Source of the DNA: CAWDVH01 sp963805705
Lineage (GTDB): Bacteria; Actinomycetota; Actinomycetes; Streptosporangiales; Streptosporangiaceae
Direction of reading: 5' to 3'
Assembly (NCBI GenBank): GCA_963805705.1
Contig: CAWDVH010000005.1
Coordinates: 62,001 to 126,000, forward strand
Length of the DNA: 64,000 nt
In this document: positions 1-8,438 of the stretch, in pieces
Numbering within the stretch: the first letter of the stretch is position 1
Layout: each line of letters opens with the position of its first letter
Made by a program: the position numbers and the translations under genes
Notes under the pieces: model-generated
Seen by the model: the letters and a program-made list of their open reading frames with translations, nothing else
Database searches by the model: none
What the model was told of the DNA's origin: nothing

Positions 1-202
1 AGTGGCCCTGGCTGGGATAAAGCGGAGACGCCGGTTGTCGCCGCCGGGATATGCCTCGCCGCGGTCATGGCCCTGATCGGCCTGCGCCCTGCCAGCACGC
101 AGGCAGAGATCGGCCGACCCGAACCGGTAGCGCAGACCGAGCGCTCCCGTCAGCGCGGACCACGCGATTGGCGGCGTGCCTTAGCGGCCGTAGCATCGGT
201 GG

Positions 203-625
203 ATGGTGACCGAGGACGACGTTCGCCGGGTCGCATTGTCTCTGCCTGCGACCGTCGAGAAGTCCTACAACCGGCTCCCCTCTTTCCGGGTGGGCAGCAA
301 CCTGTTCATCCGCATTCACGAGCTGCCGGACGTGTTGTTCGTGCGCTGTGCGAACCTCGAGGAGCGCGACGAACTGCTCAAAGCCGAACCGGGGAAGTTC
401 TTCATCACCCCCCATTACGACGGCTACCCGGCGGTCCTCGTCCGGCTCGGACAGGCCGGCCTCGACGAGGTGGCCGAGCTTGTGACCGAGGCCTGGCGGA
501 TCTGCGCCCCGAAGCGGCTGCTCGCCGCATACGACGCGAAGCACCCGCCGCACCATGACGGGGAGCCAGCGGCCCTGCCACCCGTCCGGCCCACCAACTC
601 ACCGCGCGCGAATCGCGGCAAATGA
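203..625 (+). CDS. MmcQ/YjbR-like DNA-binding family protein
   Basis: This 140-residue protein begins with the N-terminal pattern usual for the MmcQ/YjbR (CyaY-like fold) family: a short helix with the segment LSLPATVE, then SFRVGSNLFIRIHE, and a later FFITPHYDGYPAVLVRLG block, which is the family hallmark. The C-terminal helix contains a WRICAPKRLLAAYD segment, also typical. The last 25 residues are proline-rich and look unstructured. The exact role of this family in actinobacteria is unknown; a DNA-binding function is inferred from the fold only. The gene stands alone, with about 240 bases of unremarkable sequence before the next gene. The ATG at 203 gives the normal family length. Confidence 0.85.
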   Translation: MVTEDDVRRVALSLPATVEKSYNRLPSFRVGSNLFIRIHELPDVLFVRCANLEERDELLKAEPGKFFITPHYDGYPAVLVRLGQAGLDEVAELVTEAWRICAPKRLLAAYDAKHPPHHDGEPAALPPVRPTNSPRANRGK

Positions 626-862
626 GGACGTTCACCCCAAGGGCGCTGATGCATAAATATACGGACAGCTGCTCGTGCTGGACCATAACCGGGGCCGGCC
701 AGGCCGCGGGGAGCCGGTAGATAACCGCGCGCCGACCCCGCCGTTCGGAGCGGCTGGCGACTTCTCGGGCTGACTTGCTGGGGGCGCGCCTATCGGGCAT
801 CATGTACTCCCGCCAAGAAGTGCCTTCGTGTTCGGTGGATGCATCCGATAGCGGGAGGGCCG

Positions 863-1705
863 ATGCCGAGCGGCGATGAGATCCGAGACGTTCAGCGAGC
901 GACGTGGGCCGGGCTTTCTGCGGGCTGGGAGAAGTGGGACTCGGTCATCATGGATCAGCTGGGCCCGGTCGGCACAGCGATTATCGAGCGTCTCGGCATC
1001 GCTGATGATCAGCAGCATCTCGACATTGCCGCGGGCACTGGTGAGCCGGGGCTGACCGTCGCCAAGCTCGCGCCGGGGGGACACGTCGTTCTGACCGATC
1101 TTGCGCCTGAGATGCTCGACATCGCGACGCGACGAGCGAACGCGCAAGGGATCACCAATTTTGAGACCAAGGTGTGCAGCGCCGATGACCTGCCATTCGG
1201 TGACGCGACATTCGACAGTATCTCGGTGCGGTTCGGATACATGTTTTTTCCCAACGTCGCCAAAGCGACCGCTGAGTTCGCGCGCGTGCTCAAGCCGCGC
1301 GGGCGTCTCTGCTCGTCGGTATGGGTCAAGCCCGGGGAAAACCCGTGGACGGCGATCGCCATGCAGGCGATCGCGACGGAGGCGGTGCTGGCGCCACCGG
1401 ACCCGGGCGGCCCGAATATGTTCCGGTGCGCTGCCCCGGGATATGTCAGTGCCCTGTACGAGGCCGCGGGGCTGCGCGACGTTGCCGAGTGGAACGTCGA
1501 CGTCGAACTCGTGACGCGATCGCCCGCGCAGTATTGGGAGATGATGAGCGAGCACGTCTCGCTCGCAGTTGCGGCGCTTCAGCAGGTCGACGAGCCGGCG
1601 CGGGAGCGGATCGCGAAAGCCGTCATCGCCAAGGTCAGCACCTACGAAGAAGACGGCAAGGTAAGGATTCCGGGCGTGGCGCGCTGCATCGTCGGCACGA
1701 AGTAG
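863..1705 (+). CDS. Class I SAM-dependent methyltransferase
   Basis: A 280-residue cytosolic methyltransferase of the UbiE/Methyltransf_11 type. Motif I (LDIAAGTGEPG) binds S-adenosylmethionine, the acidic residue after strand 2 lies in VLTDLAPEML, and motif II/III is represented by CSADDLPFGDATFDSISVR. The post-motif segment ARVLKPRGRLCSSVW is also standard. An upstream in-frame ATG exists at 839, but the ATG at 863 is preceded by a strong GGGAGGG ribosome site about four bases away and is preferred. The substrate cannot be read from the sequence. The gene is monocistronic, and the next sequence downstream is a phosphotransferase relic. Confidence 0.9.
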   Translation: MPSGDEIRDVQRATWAGLSAGWEKWDSVIMDQLGPVGTAIIERLGIADDQQHLDIAAGTGEPGLTVAKLAPGGHVVLTDLAPEMLDIATRRANAQGITNFETKVCSADDLPFGDATFDSISVRFGYMFFPNVAKATAEFARVLKPRGRLCSSVWVKPGENPWTAIAMQAIATEAVLAPPDPGGPNMFRCAAPGYVSALYEAAGLRDVAEWNVDVELVTRSPAQYWEMMSEHVSLAVAALQQVDEPARERIAKAVIAKVSTYEEDGKVRIPGVARCIVGTK

Positions 1706-1915
1706 GAACCCCCGAACTGGAGCGTCTGCGCACAGTTGCCGAGCCGCGGAGCTCATCTTGGCAGCCGAAAATAGCCGGCCTTCGGCGTTCTCTACTCAGC
1801 GGCGATGATGCTGCATGACTGACCGCCACGATCGACGGCCGTGGCCCAACGTTTGCGAATGTTCATGCGCATTACGCAATGACCATGCGCTCGGCCAACG
1901 TCCGCTATTCGGCAT

Positions 1916-2142
1916 GACCGGTCGTCAGTAAGCCAGGTCGCCGGGGTGCTGGACTGGGACTTCGCCCAGCCAGGGGACCCGTGATTCGACACCGGTCACC
2001 TCGCCTGGTTCACCGTGCCGCTGATGGACGACGAGCGGGCCGCGAGCGCAGGTTCCCGGAACGGCCAGACGGGCGGAGGGTGTAGCAGCGGGTCCGAATT
2101 TGCTGGCCGGGACGGATTCCTGGTTGGTCAGTGTCCCTGGTG
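1916..2142 (+). pseudogene. Aminoglycoside-phosphotransferase-family relic
   Basis: One reading frame gives GVLDWDFAQPGDP, a stop codon, then FDTGHLAWFTVPLMDD. This is the Brenner-like DW/D motif and following helix of APH/choline-kinase-like phosphotransferases, where the stop replaces a residue and the N-terminal lobe is missing. The piece is about 75 codons and runs into the tail of the CHAT gene on the opposite strand. No start signal is visible. The rest of the 1706-1915 gap shows nothing recognisable. The family call rests on the motif and is fairly safe; the ancestral substrate is unknown. Confidence 0.55.
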
Positions 2143-5100
2143 AGTCAGGCAAGCCCAGACAACCGGGTCGGTCAGGTCCACTCTCGGAAGGGTGTCACGC
2201 ATCTGGGCCGGCATCGCCTCCGGGATCCGCCGGTCGGGGTCGAGCATCCAGAGCTGTGCGCGGTGCAGCGCATCCACCGGGCGGGCGCCCCGGCTGAGGT
2301 AGTAGTGCACCATGAACATGAGCACGGCTGTGCCCGCGTCCTTCATCCGCCACAGCGACCCCAGGACCGTGCTGGCGCCCCCGAGCAAGAACGCGGTCGA
2401 GAGCGTGAACACCTCGTCGAAGGCATCCGTAGCGAGGTGGGTCGTGCAGGCGGCCAGGCAGACGCAATAACTTTCCCGTGGAGTCAGCCTGCTGATCCCT
2501 TCAGCTCGGAGCCGCTGATCGCCGAGTACAAGGGCCGACGATCCGGGCTGAGCCGCGTCTACGATGGCATGTCCGGCGTAGTGGAGCAGCGAGTGCCCGG
2601 CATTCGCGAGCGCCGCGCGGAGCCGGGCCGGGGTGGCTGCCGCATCGGTCAGCTCAGGCGGCTCGCCCCAGGTGATGGCGTCAGGATAGAAGGCGGCCCG
2701 CAGCGCCTGCGTCTCTGCCTGCGCGTACGGCAGGTCGCCGCCGGGATCACCGACGAGCAGTACTGAGGAATCCAGCACCGGCGGGGAGCGGCGGGCGATC
2801 CGGGACAGCAGTGCCCCGGAGGCCGCGTAGGAGAATGTGACCGCGTCCATGGCATACCGGCGCTCGCTGGGGGGCAGGCTCTGATCGCCGGCGGGAAAGG
2901 CCGCATGCCACGGGACCACGCATAGGGCGTCCACGGGGACCAGGACAACCCGCGCCCGCCGGGCCGAGTGGATGCGGCCGAGCGCAGGCCGCAGCGGGCC
3001 CATCGCCGCCTCCCATGCCCACTGGCAGGTCTGCTCGAGCGTGTTCCGCCAGGCGTCACGGCCGTCCGGGCTGCCGCCGGGCGCCAGCAGGGCGTGATGC
3101 GCGCGCAGGTAGCCGCCGATGACGCTGTCCGGGCCAACGGCCAGGTCCGGCAGGTTATCCCAGCGCACCTGGCCGCTGGCGGTGACCATCAGCGCGCCGC
3201 CCGGCCGGTCGGGACCGCTGCCTCGCTCTAGCGGCCGCCCGGCGCCTAGGTAGGCCGCTGAACTGCGGCCCTGCGGGACCAGGTAGACGACAGCGTCGTA
3301 GCCGAGTTGCTGCAGCGTGGCGGCCAGGCCTTCGCGGTCCGGCGGCTGCAGCAGGTCGGCCAGGTCGCCGGAGGCCGCTAGCCGGTCCAGGGCCCGGTGC
3401 CGTACGTCTTCGGGAACTTTCAGGTCGTCGGCCGGCTCTCGCTCGGCGGCGTCCTGGCTGTGCCGCCAGTCCTCCGCCAGCCCCGGCTCGCCGATGGCCT
3501 CCAGTCGGTCGCTGACCGAGCCGGCGGCTCCGGCGGCCAGCAGGGTCAGCCCGCGCCCGGTCTCCAGCGCGGTGATCGCCTCATCGTCCGCGCCGTCTGC
3601 CAGGCACCAGGTGACAACCTCGTGGGAGTCGCCAGAGGCCGCGCGTGCGGTCAGGATCGCGTCCTGCGTGCCGGACTGGAGCAGCACGCCCAGCGCGTGC
3701 CCTCGCAGTACCTGGACGCCGAGGTCTCGTGACCGCTGCCGGTCGGGGCTGTTGCGTACCTGCTCGACTAGGCCTTGCGCCATCAGGTTACGGATCTCAC
3801 TCACGTCGGATCCGCCGCGCTGCAGCCAGTCCAGCAGCTGACGGCGTTGCACGTCTTGAGTCGCGGGCTGGTCCAGGTACGCCTGCAGGGACTGCTGCCA
3901 GCGCAGGTTGTCGCGGTGCCGGAGCATTCGGGCCTGCTGCATCCCGAGTAGATGGCCGACCGGGTCGGAGTAGCGTGCCTCCCGAGACAGGGCATCGATG
4001 CCGGACAGCGCTGCGTCGAGCCGCTGCGGGCTGGCACCCGGCCGGATGGCCCCGATCCCGCCGAGCATCGAGGTCGCCAGGTCAATCAGCTCGGTCGGCA
4101 ACTCCCGTTCGGCGAGGCTCGATCGCGCCTCCTGCAGTAGCCGCTCTGCCTGCTCGCCGGCGGAGCGGATCTCTGGGTCGGTGTCACCGAGGACCAAGGC
4201 CAGCGATATCTGGATGACCAGCGTCTGCGGTTTCGGCGGCTCTTCCCTCGCCGCGTGGCTCACCGCCGCCCATGCCTCCCTGAACGTCGCCTGTTGCTGC
4301 GCCCCGCTCTCGGCCTGGGCCTGCGTCATCAGCCCGGCCGCGAGCACCCCTTGCAGCCGATAGTCGAGCGGGCTGCCGAGCGGCGTGATCGCGATCGCGG
4401 TACGTAGCGCCTCGAGCGCGCGGCTGATCGCGTCCGGGCCGCCTACTGTCCAGGCCATCCGAAGCAGCTGGATGCCCCGGTTGGCCAGGAGGACGGCTCG
4501 CTGCATGGCCGAACCGGAGAAGCCCTCCAGAGCGTGGCCGGTCAGCTCCAGCCCGGTCCGCACGTCGCGCAGGTCCTGCCGGCGCCGGAACCGGGTGTCG
4601 AGCACGCCGCCGAGCAGCCCGGCCAGCATCGCGCTCTCGCTGCCGGACCCCTGCTGGGCCAGTCGCGGCACGGCCTGGCCGATTTCCCGCACGGCCTCCG
4701 CGAACACTTCCGGGTCCCGGTCGCGAGTGGCCAGCCGCTGCAGGAGAATAGCGCGCTGGATCTCGGCCTGCGGCAGGTGCGGGTCATCGGGGGGCAGTCC
4801 TCTGATCGCGTCGTCGAGCATCTGCCGGACGTCGCCCAGCCGGGTGCCAAGCGGACCGTCGTCAGCGGCGTTGACGATCGCGCTGGCCATCATCAGGGTC
4901 AGCAAGGGCGCGAACTCGGCCGGCAAGTCCGGCCACGCCTGTGCCTCAGCCACGAAGTCCGCGACGGCCACCAGCAGTTCCTCGCGCCCATCGTGCTCGA
5001 AAGCGATCATGAGCGCCTGTCCGACGATCATGACGAGCGTGCTGGCGTCCGCGACCCCTTCGGCTTCCCGCGCGTCCGGCCGCGCTCGCACCAGCCGCAG

Positions 5101-5721
5101 CAGGTCCGAGGCGTCGCGGCTGGGACCGGTGCGGCCAACCAGCCGGACGGCGAGCGCGCGGATGAGCGCCGTCATGGCGCTGCTGGCCCCCTCGTGTTCG
5201 GGCGGTATGGCAAGGAACAGTGCCTCGGCTGCTTCCACCAACGCATCACGCGCGGCAGCTAGGTCGGGCGGCGGGTGGTAGGCGTCGGCCCCAGGCCCCA
5301 GGAGGGTGACGCGGTTCCGGCAGGCTAGCAGGATCCCGTCGAGCAAACTGAGCTTGAGCGGCTGCTTGACGGGACAGGCCAGCCCCTCGGCAAACACGAC
5401 GTGAGCCTCTTCGACCGCATCTGCGATATCGTCGGGCTCACCGGTGACAAGCAGCAGCAGCAGGCCCAGCAATAGCAGCAGCTCCGGGTCCGGTAGCACC
5501 ACGCCGTCGACCCCGTCGAGGGCGGCGGTCCGCAGGTGCTCGATCGCGGTATTGAGTTGAGCACAGTCCGGGTCTGCTCCAGCCTCGGTCTGCTCGACAT
5601 AGTCCCAGCCGAGCCGCCAGCCGGCTTCGGCGTGCTCAGCGAGCGGATCAGCAGCGGCACTGACCCGGCTGGCCGTGCTGCCCTGGGCGCTGTTGCTACT
5701 GTCCTCAGGCGTCTGCGTCAT
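2128..5721 (-). CDS. CHAT-domain (caspase-like) protease with long helical N-terminal region
   Basis: A 1197-residue protein. The last 350 residues form a CHAT domain, a clan CD cysteine peptidase related to caspases and separase. The catalytic His is in LLHYAGHAI (His1051) and the catalytic Cys in CLAACTTHLA (Cys1092), followed by the usual FLLGGASTVLGSLW strand-helix and a WACLTHQGH C-terminus. Residues from about 30 to 800 are helical and resemble degenerate TPR-like repeats, the typical partner- or substrate-sensing part of CHAT proteins. The start is taken at the ATG at 5721: it has a GGAG site nearby and overlaps the upstream membrane-protein gene by 17 bases, implying coupled translation. 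CHAT proteases act as effectors that cleave partner proteins once activated; the target here is unknown. Confidence 0.93.
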   Translation of the reverse strand: MTQTPEDSSNSAQGSTASRVSAAADPLAEHAEAGWRLGWDYVEQTEAGADPDCAQLNTAIEHLRTAALDGVDGVVLPDPELLLLLGLLLLLVTGEPDDIADAVEEAHVVFAEGLACPVKQPLKLSLLDGILLACRNRVTLLGPGADAYHPPPDLAAARDALVEAAEALFLAIPPEHEGASSAMTALIRALAVRLVGRTGPSRDASDLLRLVRARPDAREAEGVADASTLVMIVGQALMIAFEHDGREELLVAVADFVAEAQAWPDLPAEFAPLLTLMMASAIVNAADDGPLGTRLGDVRQMLDDAIRGLPPDDPHLPQAEIQRAILLQRLATRDRDPEVFAEAVREIGQAVPRLAQQGSGSESAMLAGLLGGVLDTRFRRRQDLRDVRTGLELTGHALEGFSGSAMQRAVLLANRGIQLLRMAWTVGGPDAISRALEALRTAIAITPLGSPLDYRLQGVLAAGLMTQAQAESGAQQQATFREAWAAVSHAAREEPPKPQTLVIQISLALVLGDTDPEIRSAGEQAERLLQEARSSLAERELPTELIDLATSMLGGIGAIRPGASPQRLDAALSGIDALSREARYSDPVGHLLGMQQARMLRHRDNLRWQQSLQAYLDQPATQDVQRRQLLDWLQRGGSDVSEIRNLMAQGLVEQVRNSPDRQRSRDLGVQVLRGHALGVLLQSGTQDAILTARAASGDSHEVVTWCLADGADDEAITALETGRGLTLLAAGAAGSVSDRLEAIGEPGLAEDWRHSQDAAEREPADDLKVPEDVRHRALDRLAASGDLADLLQPPDREGLAATLQQLGYDAVVYLVPQGRSSAAYLGAGRPLERGSGPDRPGGALMVTASGQVRWDNLPDLAVGPDSVIGGYLRAHHALLAPGGSPDGRDAWRNTLEQTCQWAWEAAMGPLRPALGRIHSARRARVVLVPVDALCVVPWHAAFPAGDQSLPPSERRYAMDAVTFSYAASGALLSRIARRSPPVLDSSVLLVGDPGGDLPYAQAETQALRAAFYPDAITWGEPPELTDAAATPARLRAALANAGHSLLHYAGHAIVDAAQPGSSALVLGDQRLRAEGISRLTPRESYCVCLAACTTHLATDAFDEVFTLSTAFLLGGASTVLGSLWRMKDAGTAVLMFMVHYYLSRGARPVDALHRAQLWMLDPDRRIPEAMPAQMRDTLPRVDLTDPVVWACLTHQGH

Positions 5722-6637
5722 GCGGCCACTCCAGGGCAATGTTCCCTGCGTCTGACAGCCGGTTCAGGTATCCGGTCAGGGCGCGGCCACGCTCCGGCTC
5801 CTTCGCCGTTGACGTGGGCGGCGGCCACCCGACGGCGACATACATCGCCTGGCGGTGAGCGGCGACCGTCGCCTCGATCAGCGCGCAGTACTGTTCGGCC
5901 GCCGCGCTGACCGCCCACCAAAGAAGGGCGGCCAGGACAGCACAGGCGACGGCGATCAGGGCGCCGAGCCGGGCCGGAAAGGCCGGCAGCCAGACCAGGG
6001 CGGCGATGGTCCACAGCAGGTTCTGTATCCGCCCGGCGACCAGTCGCGACGCCGCCTCCAGCCGATCCCTCGCCGGGTCCGGCAGGGTCTGCTCGATGAG
6101 CGGCCAGCAGGTTGACAGGTCGAGGCCGTGGCGGCGGCGGACCCGCTGGTCCAAGGCGGCGAAAGCGTTGCCGACGCGGGTCGGCCGAACGGCGGCATCC
6201 CCGGTCGGGTACCAGGCCAGCCGCGCGGCGACCCCGCCACCGTCCCGGTCCAGTTGGGTCACCAAGCGCTCCCGGCGTCGGCGGTGACGGCGACCGCGCC
6301 GGCGGGCAGCCCGGCCAAGCGGGCCGCGGGCCGGCCAGCCGAACCCGGCGATCACGCCCAGGACCGGCCCAGTCAGCGCGGCCACGAGCGAGGTCCCGGC
6401 GATGATGGCGAGAACGGCGAGGAGCGCGATGGCGGCGAACCGGACGCCGTCGCGATCGCTCAGATTGCACCAGATCCCGTCCTCCGGAATCGCGCAGCGC
6501 GCCGCGTGGGGCGCGGTGAGCCGAATGCCACCGACGGCGAGCGCGCCGAGGCACCAGAACGCCACGGCCCCAGGGATCGCACTGGCCAGCCAGAGTCGGC
6601 CGCGCGCGGAGATAAGGGTGCCCAGAACGGCGTCCAT
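5705..6637 (-). CDS. Multi-pass membrane protein of unknown function, partner of CHAT protease
   Basis: This 310-residue protein has a hydrophobic helix near residues 15-40, a second at about 65-100, a basic stretch (RRRGRRHRRRRER, near 110-122), a cytosolic middle part, and a hydrophobic pair near 210-250. That fits about four membrane segments with a positively charged cytosolic loop. I recognise no catalytic motif. It lies between the small Cys/His gene and the CHAT protease, overlapping the latter by 17 bases, so the three are probably one transcript. A plausible role is to tether or gate the CHAT protease at the membrane, but that is inference from position alone. Confidence 0.8.
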   Translation of the reverse strand: MDAVLGTLISARGRLWLASAIPGAVAFWCLGALAVGGIRLTAPHAARCAIPEDGIWCNLSDRDGVRFAAIALLAVLAIIAGTSLVAALTGPVLGVIAGFGWPARGPLGRAARRRGRRHRRRRERLVTQLDRDGGGVAARLAWYPTGDAAVRPTRVGNAFAALDQRVRRRHGLDLSTCWPLIEQTLPDPARDRLEAASRLVAGRIQNLLWTIAALVWLPAFPARLGALIAVACAVLAALLWWAVSAAAEQYCALIEATVAAHRQAMYVAVGWPPPTSTAKEPERGRALTGYLNRLSDAGNIALEWPHDADA

Positions 6638-6658
6638 GAGTCTCTCAGCGCCCCTTAC

Positions 6659-6868
6659 TCAGCGTCCCGCGGTATCGCCCGGCCGGGCGAGCCTGAGCGG
6701 CTGACGGGAATGCTGCGGGCAGGTGCCGTCTCCGGCGTATGGCTCATCGATTGTACCGGGGGTCGAATAGCTGCATTGCGGACATATCCATCTCGGCGCG
6801 TCGAACCTCAAATGACCAGGGGGGGCCAGCGCCCGATCGCTCTCGGACATCCCGGCGTCGCCGGACAT
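6659..6868 (-). CDS. Small Cys/His zinc-knuckle-like protein
   Basis: A 69-residue protein with paired ligands CPQC (Cys29, Cys32) and CPQH (Cys50, His53), a spacing that could bind one zinc ion. It heads the leftward arm and ends 21 bases before the membrane-protein gene. A GGAGAGG site sits six bases before the ATG at 6868, which is why that start is preferred to the ATG at 6892. The zinc-ribbon/FHA protein encoded in the rightward arm has a similar four-ligand head, so the two may be functionally related. No family name can be given. The length is short, so coding status is probable rather than certain. Confidence 0.55.
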   Translation of the reverse strand: MSGDAGMSESDRALAPPGHLRFDAPRWICPQCSYSTPGTIDEPYAGDGTCPQHSRQPLRLARPGDTAGR

Positions 6869-7088
6869 TTGCCACCTCTCCGTCGCGGTCATGTCGCTCT
6901 TCTGTCGCGGTCCCGTTTCATCGCGTAAAGAAGGTGTCCCAGTGCACCGTTTGTAACGGATATTTCCGATCCTTGAGTTACGAAATCATAAGATTTCACG
7001 AAGCTGCGGATCGGCCATAGGCCCATAGGCTAGCTTCAAGACTCGCTTATATAGCCCCGACTGGCCACGCGAATGGAGGTCACAGCCG
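6869..7088. promoter_or_regulatory. Divergent intergenic region between the two arms of the CHAT/AAA locus
   Basis: The 220 bases between the leftward and rightward operons contain the only clearly AT-rich stretch nearby (about 6950-7055), including a TATATA-like segment near 7048 that could be a -10 element for the rightward operon, and a GGAGGT ribosome site at 7075-7080 serving the TTG start at 7089. No strong operator palindrome was seen. The layout implies that both arms are controlled from here, which is inference. Confidence 0.4.
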
Positions 7089-8438
7089 TTGAGTTCCTCG
7101 GTCACCATAGACTGGCGCGCCAGCCGCGAACGCGAGCGGCAGGCCTGCCTGGCCTTACGCGCTGAGCTCGCCCAGCTCCAGGCCCGGGAGAAGCAACTGC
7201 GTGCCCGCAGCGAGGTGGTCAGTGCTGCCTACGGGCGGCTGGCGGCGGAGATCTACCGGGTCGGGCGGCCCAGAGGCTCGGCCGACTCGACCGAACTGGG
7301 CCGCCAGGTGAGCCAGGCGCGAACGGGCCTCGCCCACAGCGCCGCGATCTTGGACCGGGCGATCGACGATGCCTCCCGGCAGCGGGTCCGGCGGGCCGCC
7401 GCGACGCCATCCTGGACGGCGGAATCGGGCTCGGCGAATGTGTCGGCGCCGTGGGCGGAACCGGACATCGACATGGAACGGCTCGCGGGAGAGTCCCGCC
7501 GGTCCGCTCGCGCGGCCCCGGCTGAGCCGGTGTCTGCGGCCGATGCCGCGCTTGCGGTCGAGGCGGACGCCGTGATCGAGGAATGCCGGCTCCGCTGCCC
7601 CGAGGCCGACCTGGCGGAGCTGGCCGGGCTGCGCGCCGAGCTGGGCCACAGCACCCTGCGCGACCGAACGGTCATCCAGGACATCCGCATCCGCGCGGCC
7701 CGGACAATCCAGCGGGTCAAGCGGGAAGACGAGCTGGAGGAGCAGCGGCAGCGCTTGTTCATCCTGGCCGAGGATGCGCCAGCGGCGGAGCGCGGGGCGC
7801 TCCGGCGGCGGGTGGCGGACGCGCGGCCGGACGACGTGCCGCGACTGGATCGGGAGGTCGTCGCCGCGGTCCAGCGGGCCAGCGTCGAGCGGTCGCGGGC
7901 CGAGGCGGTATCCGCTCTGGAGCAGTCGCTGCAGGAACTCGGGTACGACGTCCAGGGAGGTTTCGCGTCCCTGCTGCCGTCGCAGTCCGCGGTCGTGGAG
8001 TCGGCGGGTGCGCAGCCGGCGCGACAGTTCCTGGTCGCTGCGTCGCCGCATTCCGCTGATCACGGCCTGCGGATGCGGATCGGGGAAGATCAGCTGTACC
8101 TGTCCGTGGTGCGCCGGGCGGGTACGGTCGCCAGCGGCGATTCCCAGGAGGCCGACACCCACGTGCAGGAACGGACCTGTCATGACCTGGTGACCGCCGC
8201 CGCGGCGGCCGCCGGGAAAGGTGTGCAGATCATCCTCGGGAACGCGCAGGTACCCGGCCGCCCGGCCCCGGAGCTCGCGGCCGAGTACTGGCCGACGGCG
8301 GCTTCAGACGCCGCCGATGCAGCTTCGGCGAGCGTGACTGATCAGGCCGCCGAGGAACGCCGCCGGATCTGGGCAGCGCAGGAGGAGCAGCGGCTGGCCG
8401 GACAGCATCAGGCTCGGTCGAGGCGGCCTGGTTCGTGA
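7089..8438 (+). CDS. Coiled-coil protein of unknown function, first gene of the AAA/radical-SAM/kinase operon
   Basis: A 449-residue charged protein. Residues 8-55 and about 175-285 are Glu/Arg/Ala-rich heptad-like coiled coils, and about 70-150 is a low-complexity linker. A compact domain near 280-390 begins with LQELGYDVQGGF and continues with mixed strands and helices that I do not recognise. The C-terminus is again helical. Translation starts at TTG (7089), eight bases after a perfect GGAGGT; no ATG gives a better fit. Its stop overlaps the GTG start of the AAA+ gene by four bases, so the two products are probably made in fixed proportion. It may be an adaptor or scaffold for the ATPase; this is inference. 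Confidence 0.8.
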   Translation: MSSSVTIDWRASRERERQACLALRAELAQLQAREKQLRARSEVVSAAYGRLAAEIYRVGRPRGSADSTELGRQVSQARTGLAHSAAILDRAIDDASRQRVRRAAATPSWTAESGSANVSAPWAEPDIDMERLAGESRRSARAAPAEPVSAADAALAVEADAVIEECRLRCPEADLAELAGLRAELGHSTLRDRTVIQDIRIRAARTIQRVKREDELEEQRQRLFILAEDAPAAERGALRRRVADARPDDVPRLDREVVAAVQRASVERSRAEAVSALEQSLQELGYDVQGGFASLLPSQSAVVESAGAQPARQFLVAASPHSADHGLRMRIGEDQLYLSVVRRAGTVASGDSQEADTHVQERTCHDLVTAAAAAAGKGVQIILGNAQVPGRPAPELAAEYWPTAASDAADAASASVTDQAAEERRRIWAAQEEQRLAGQHQARSRRPGS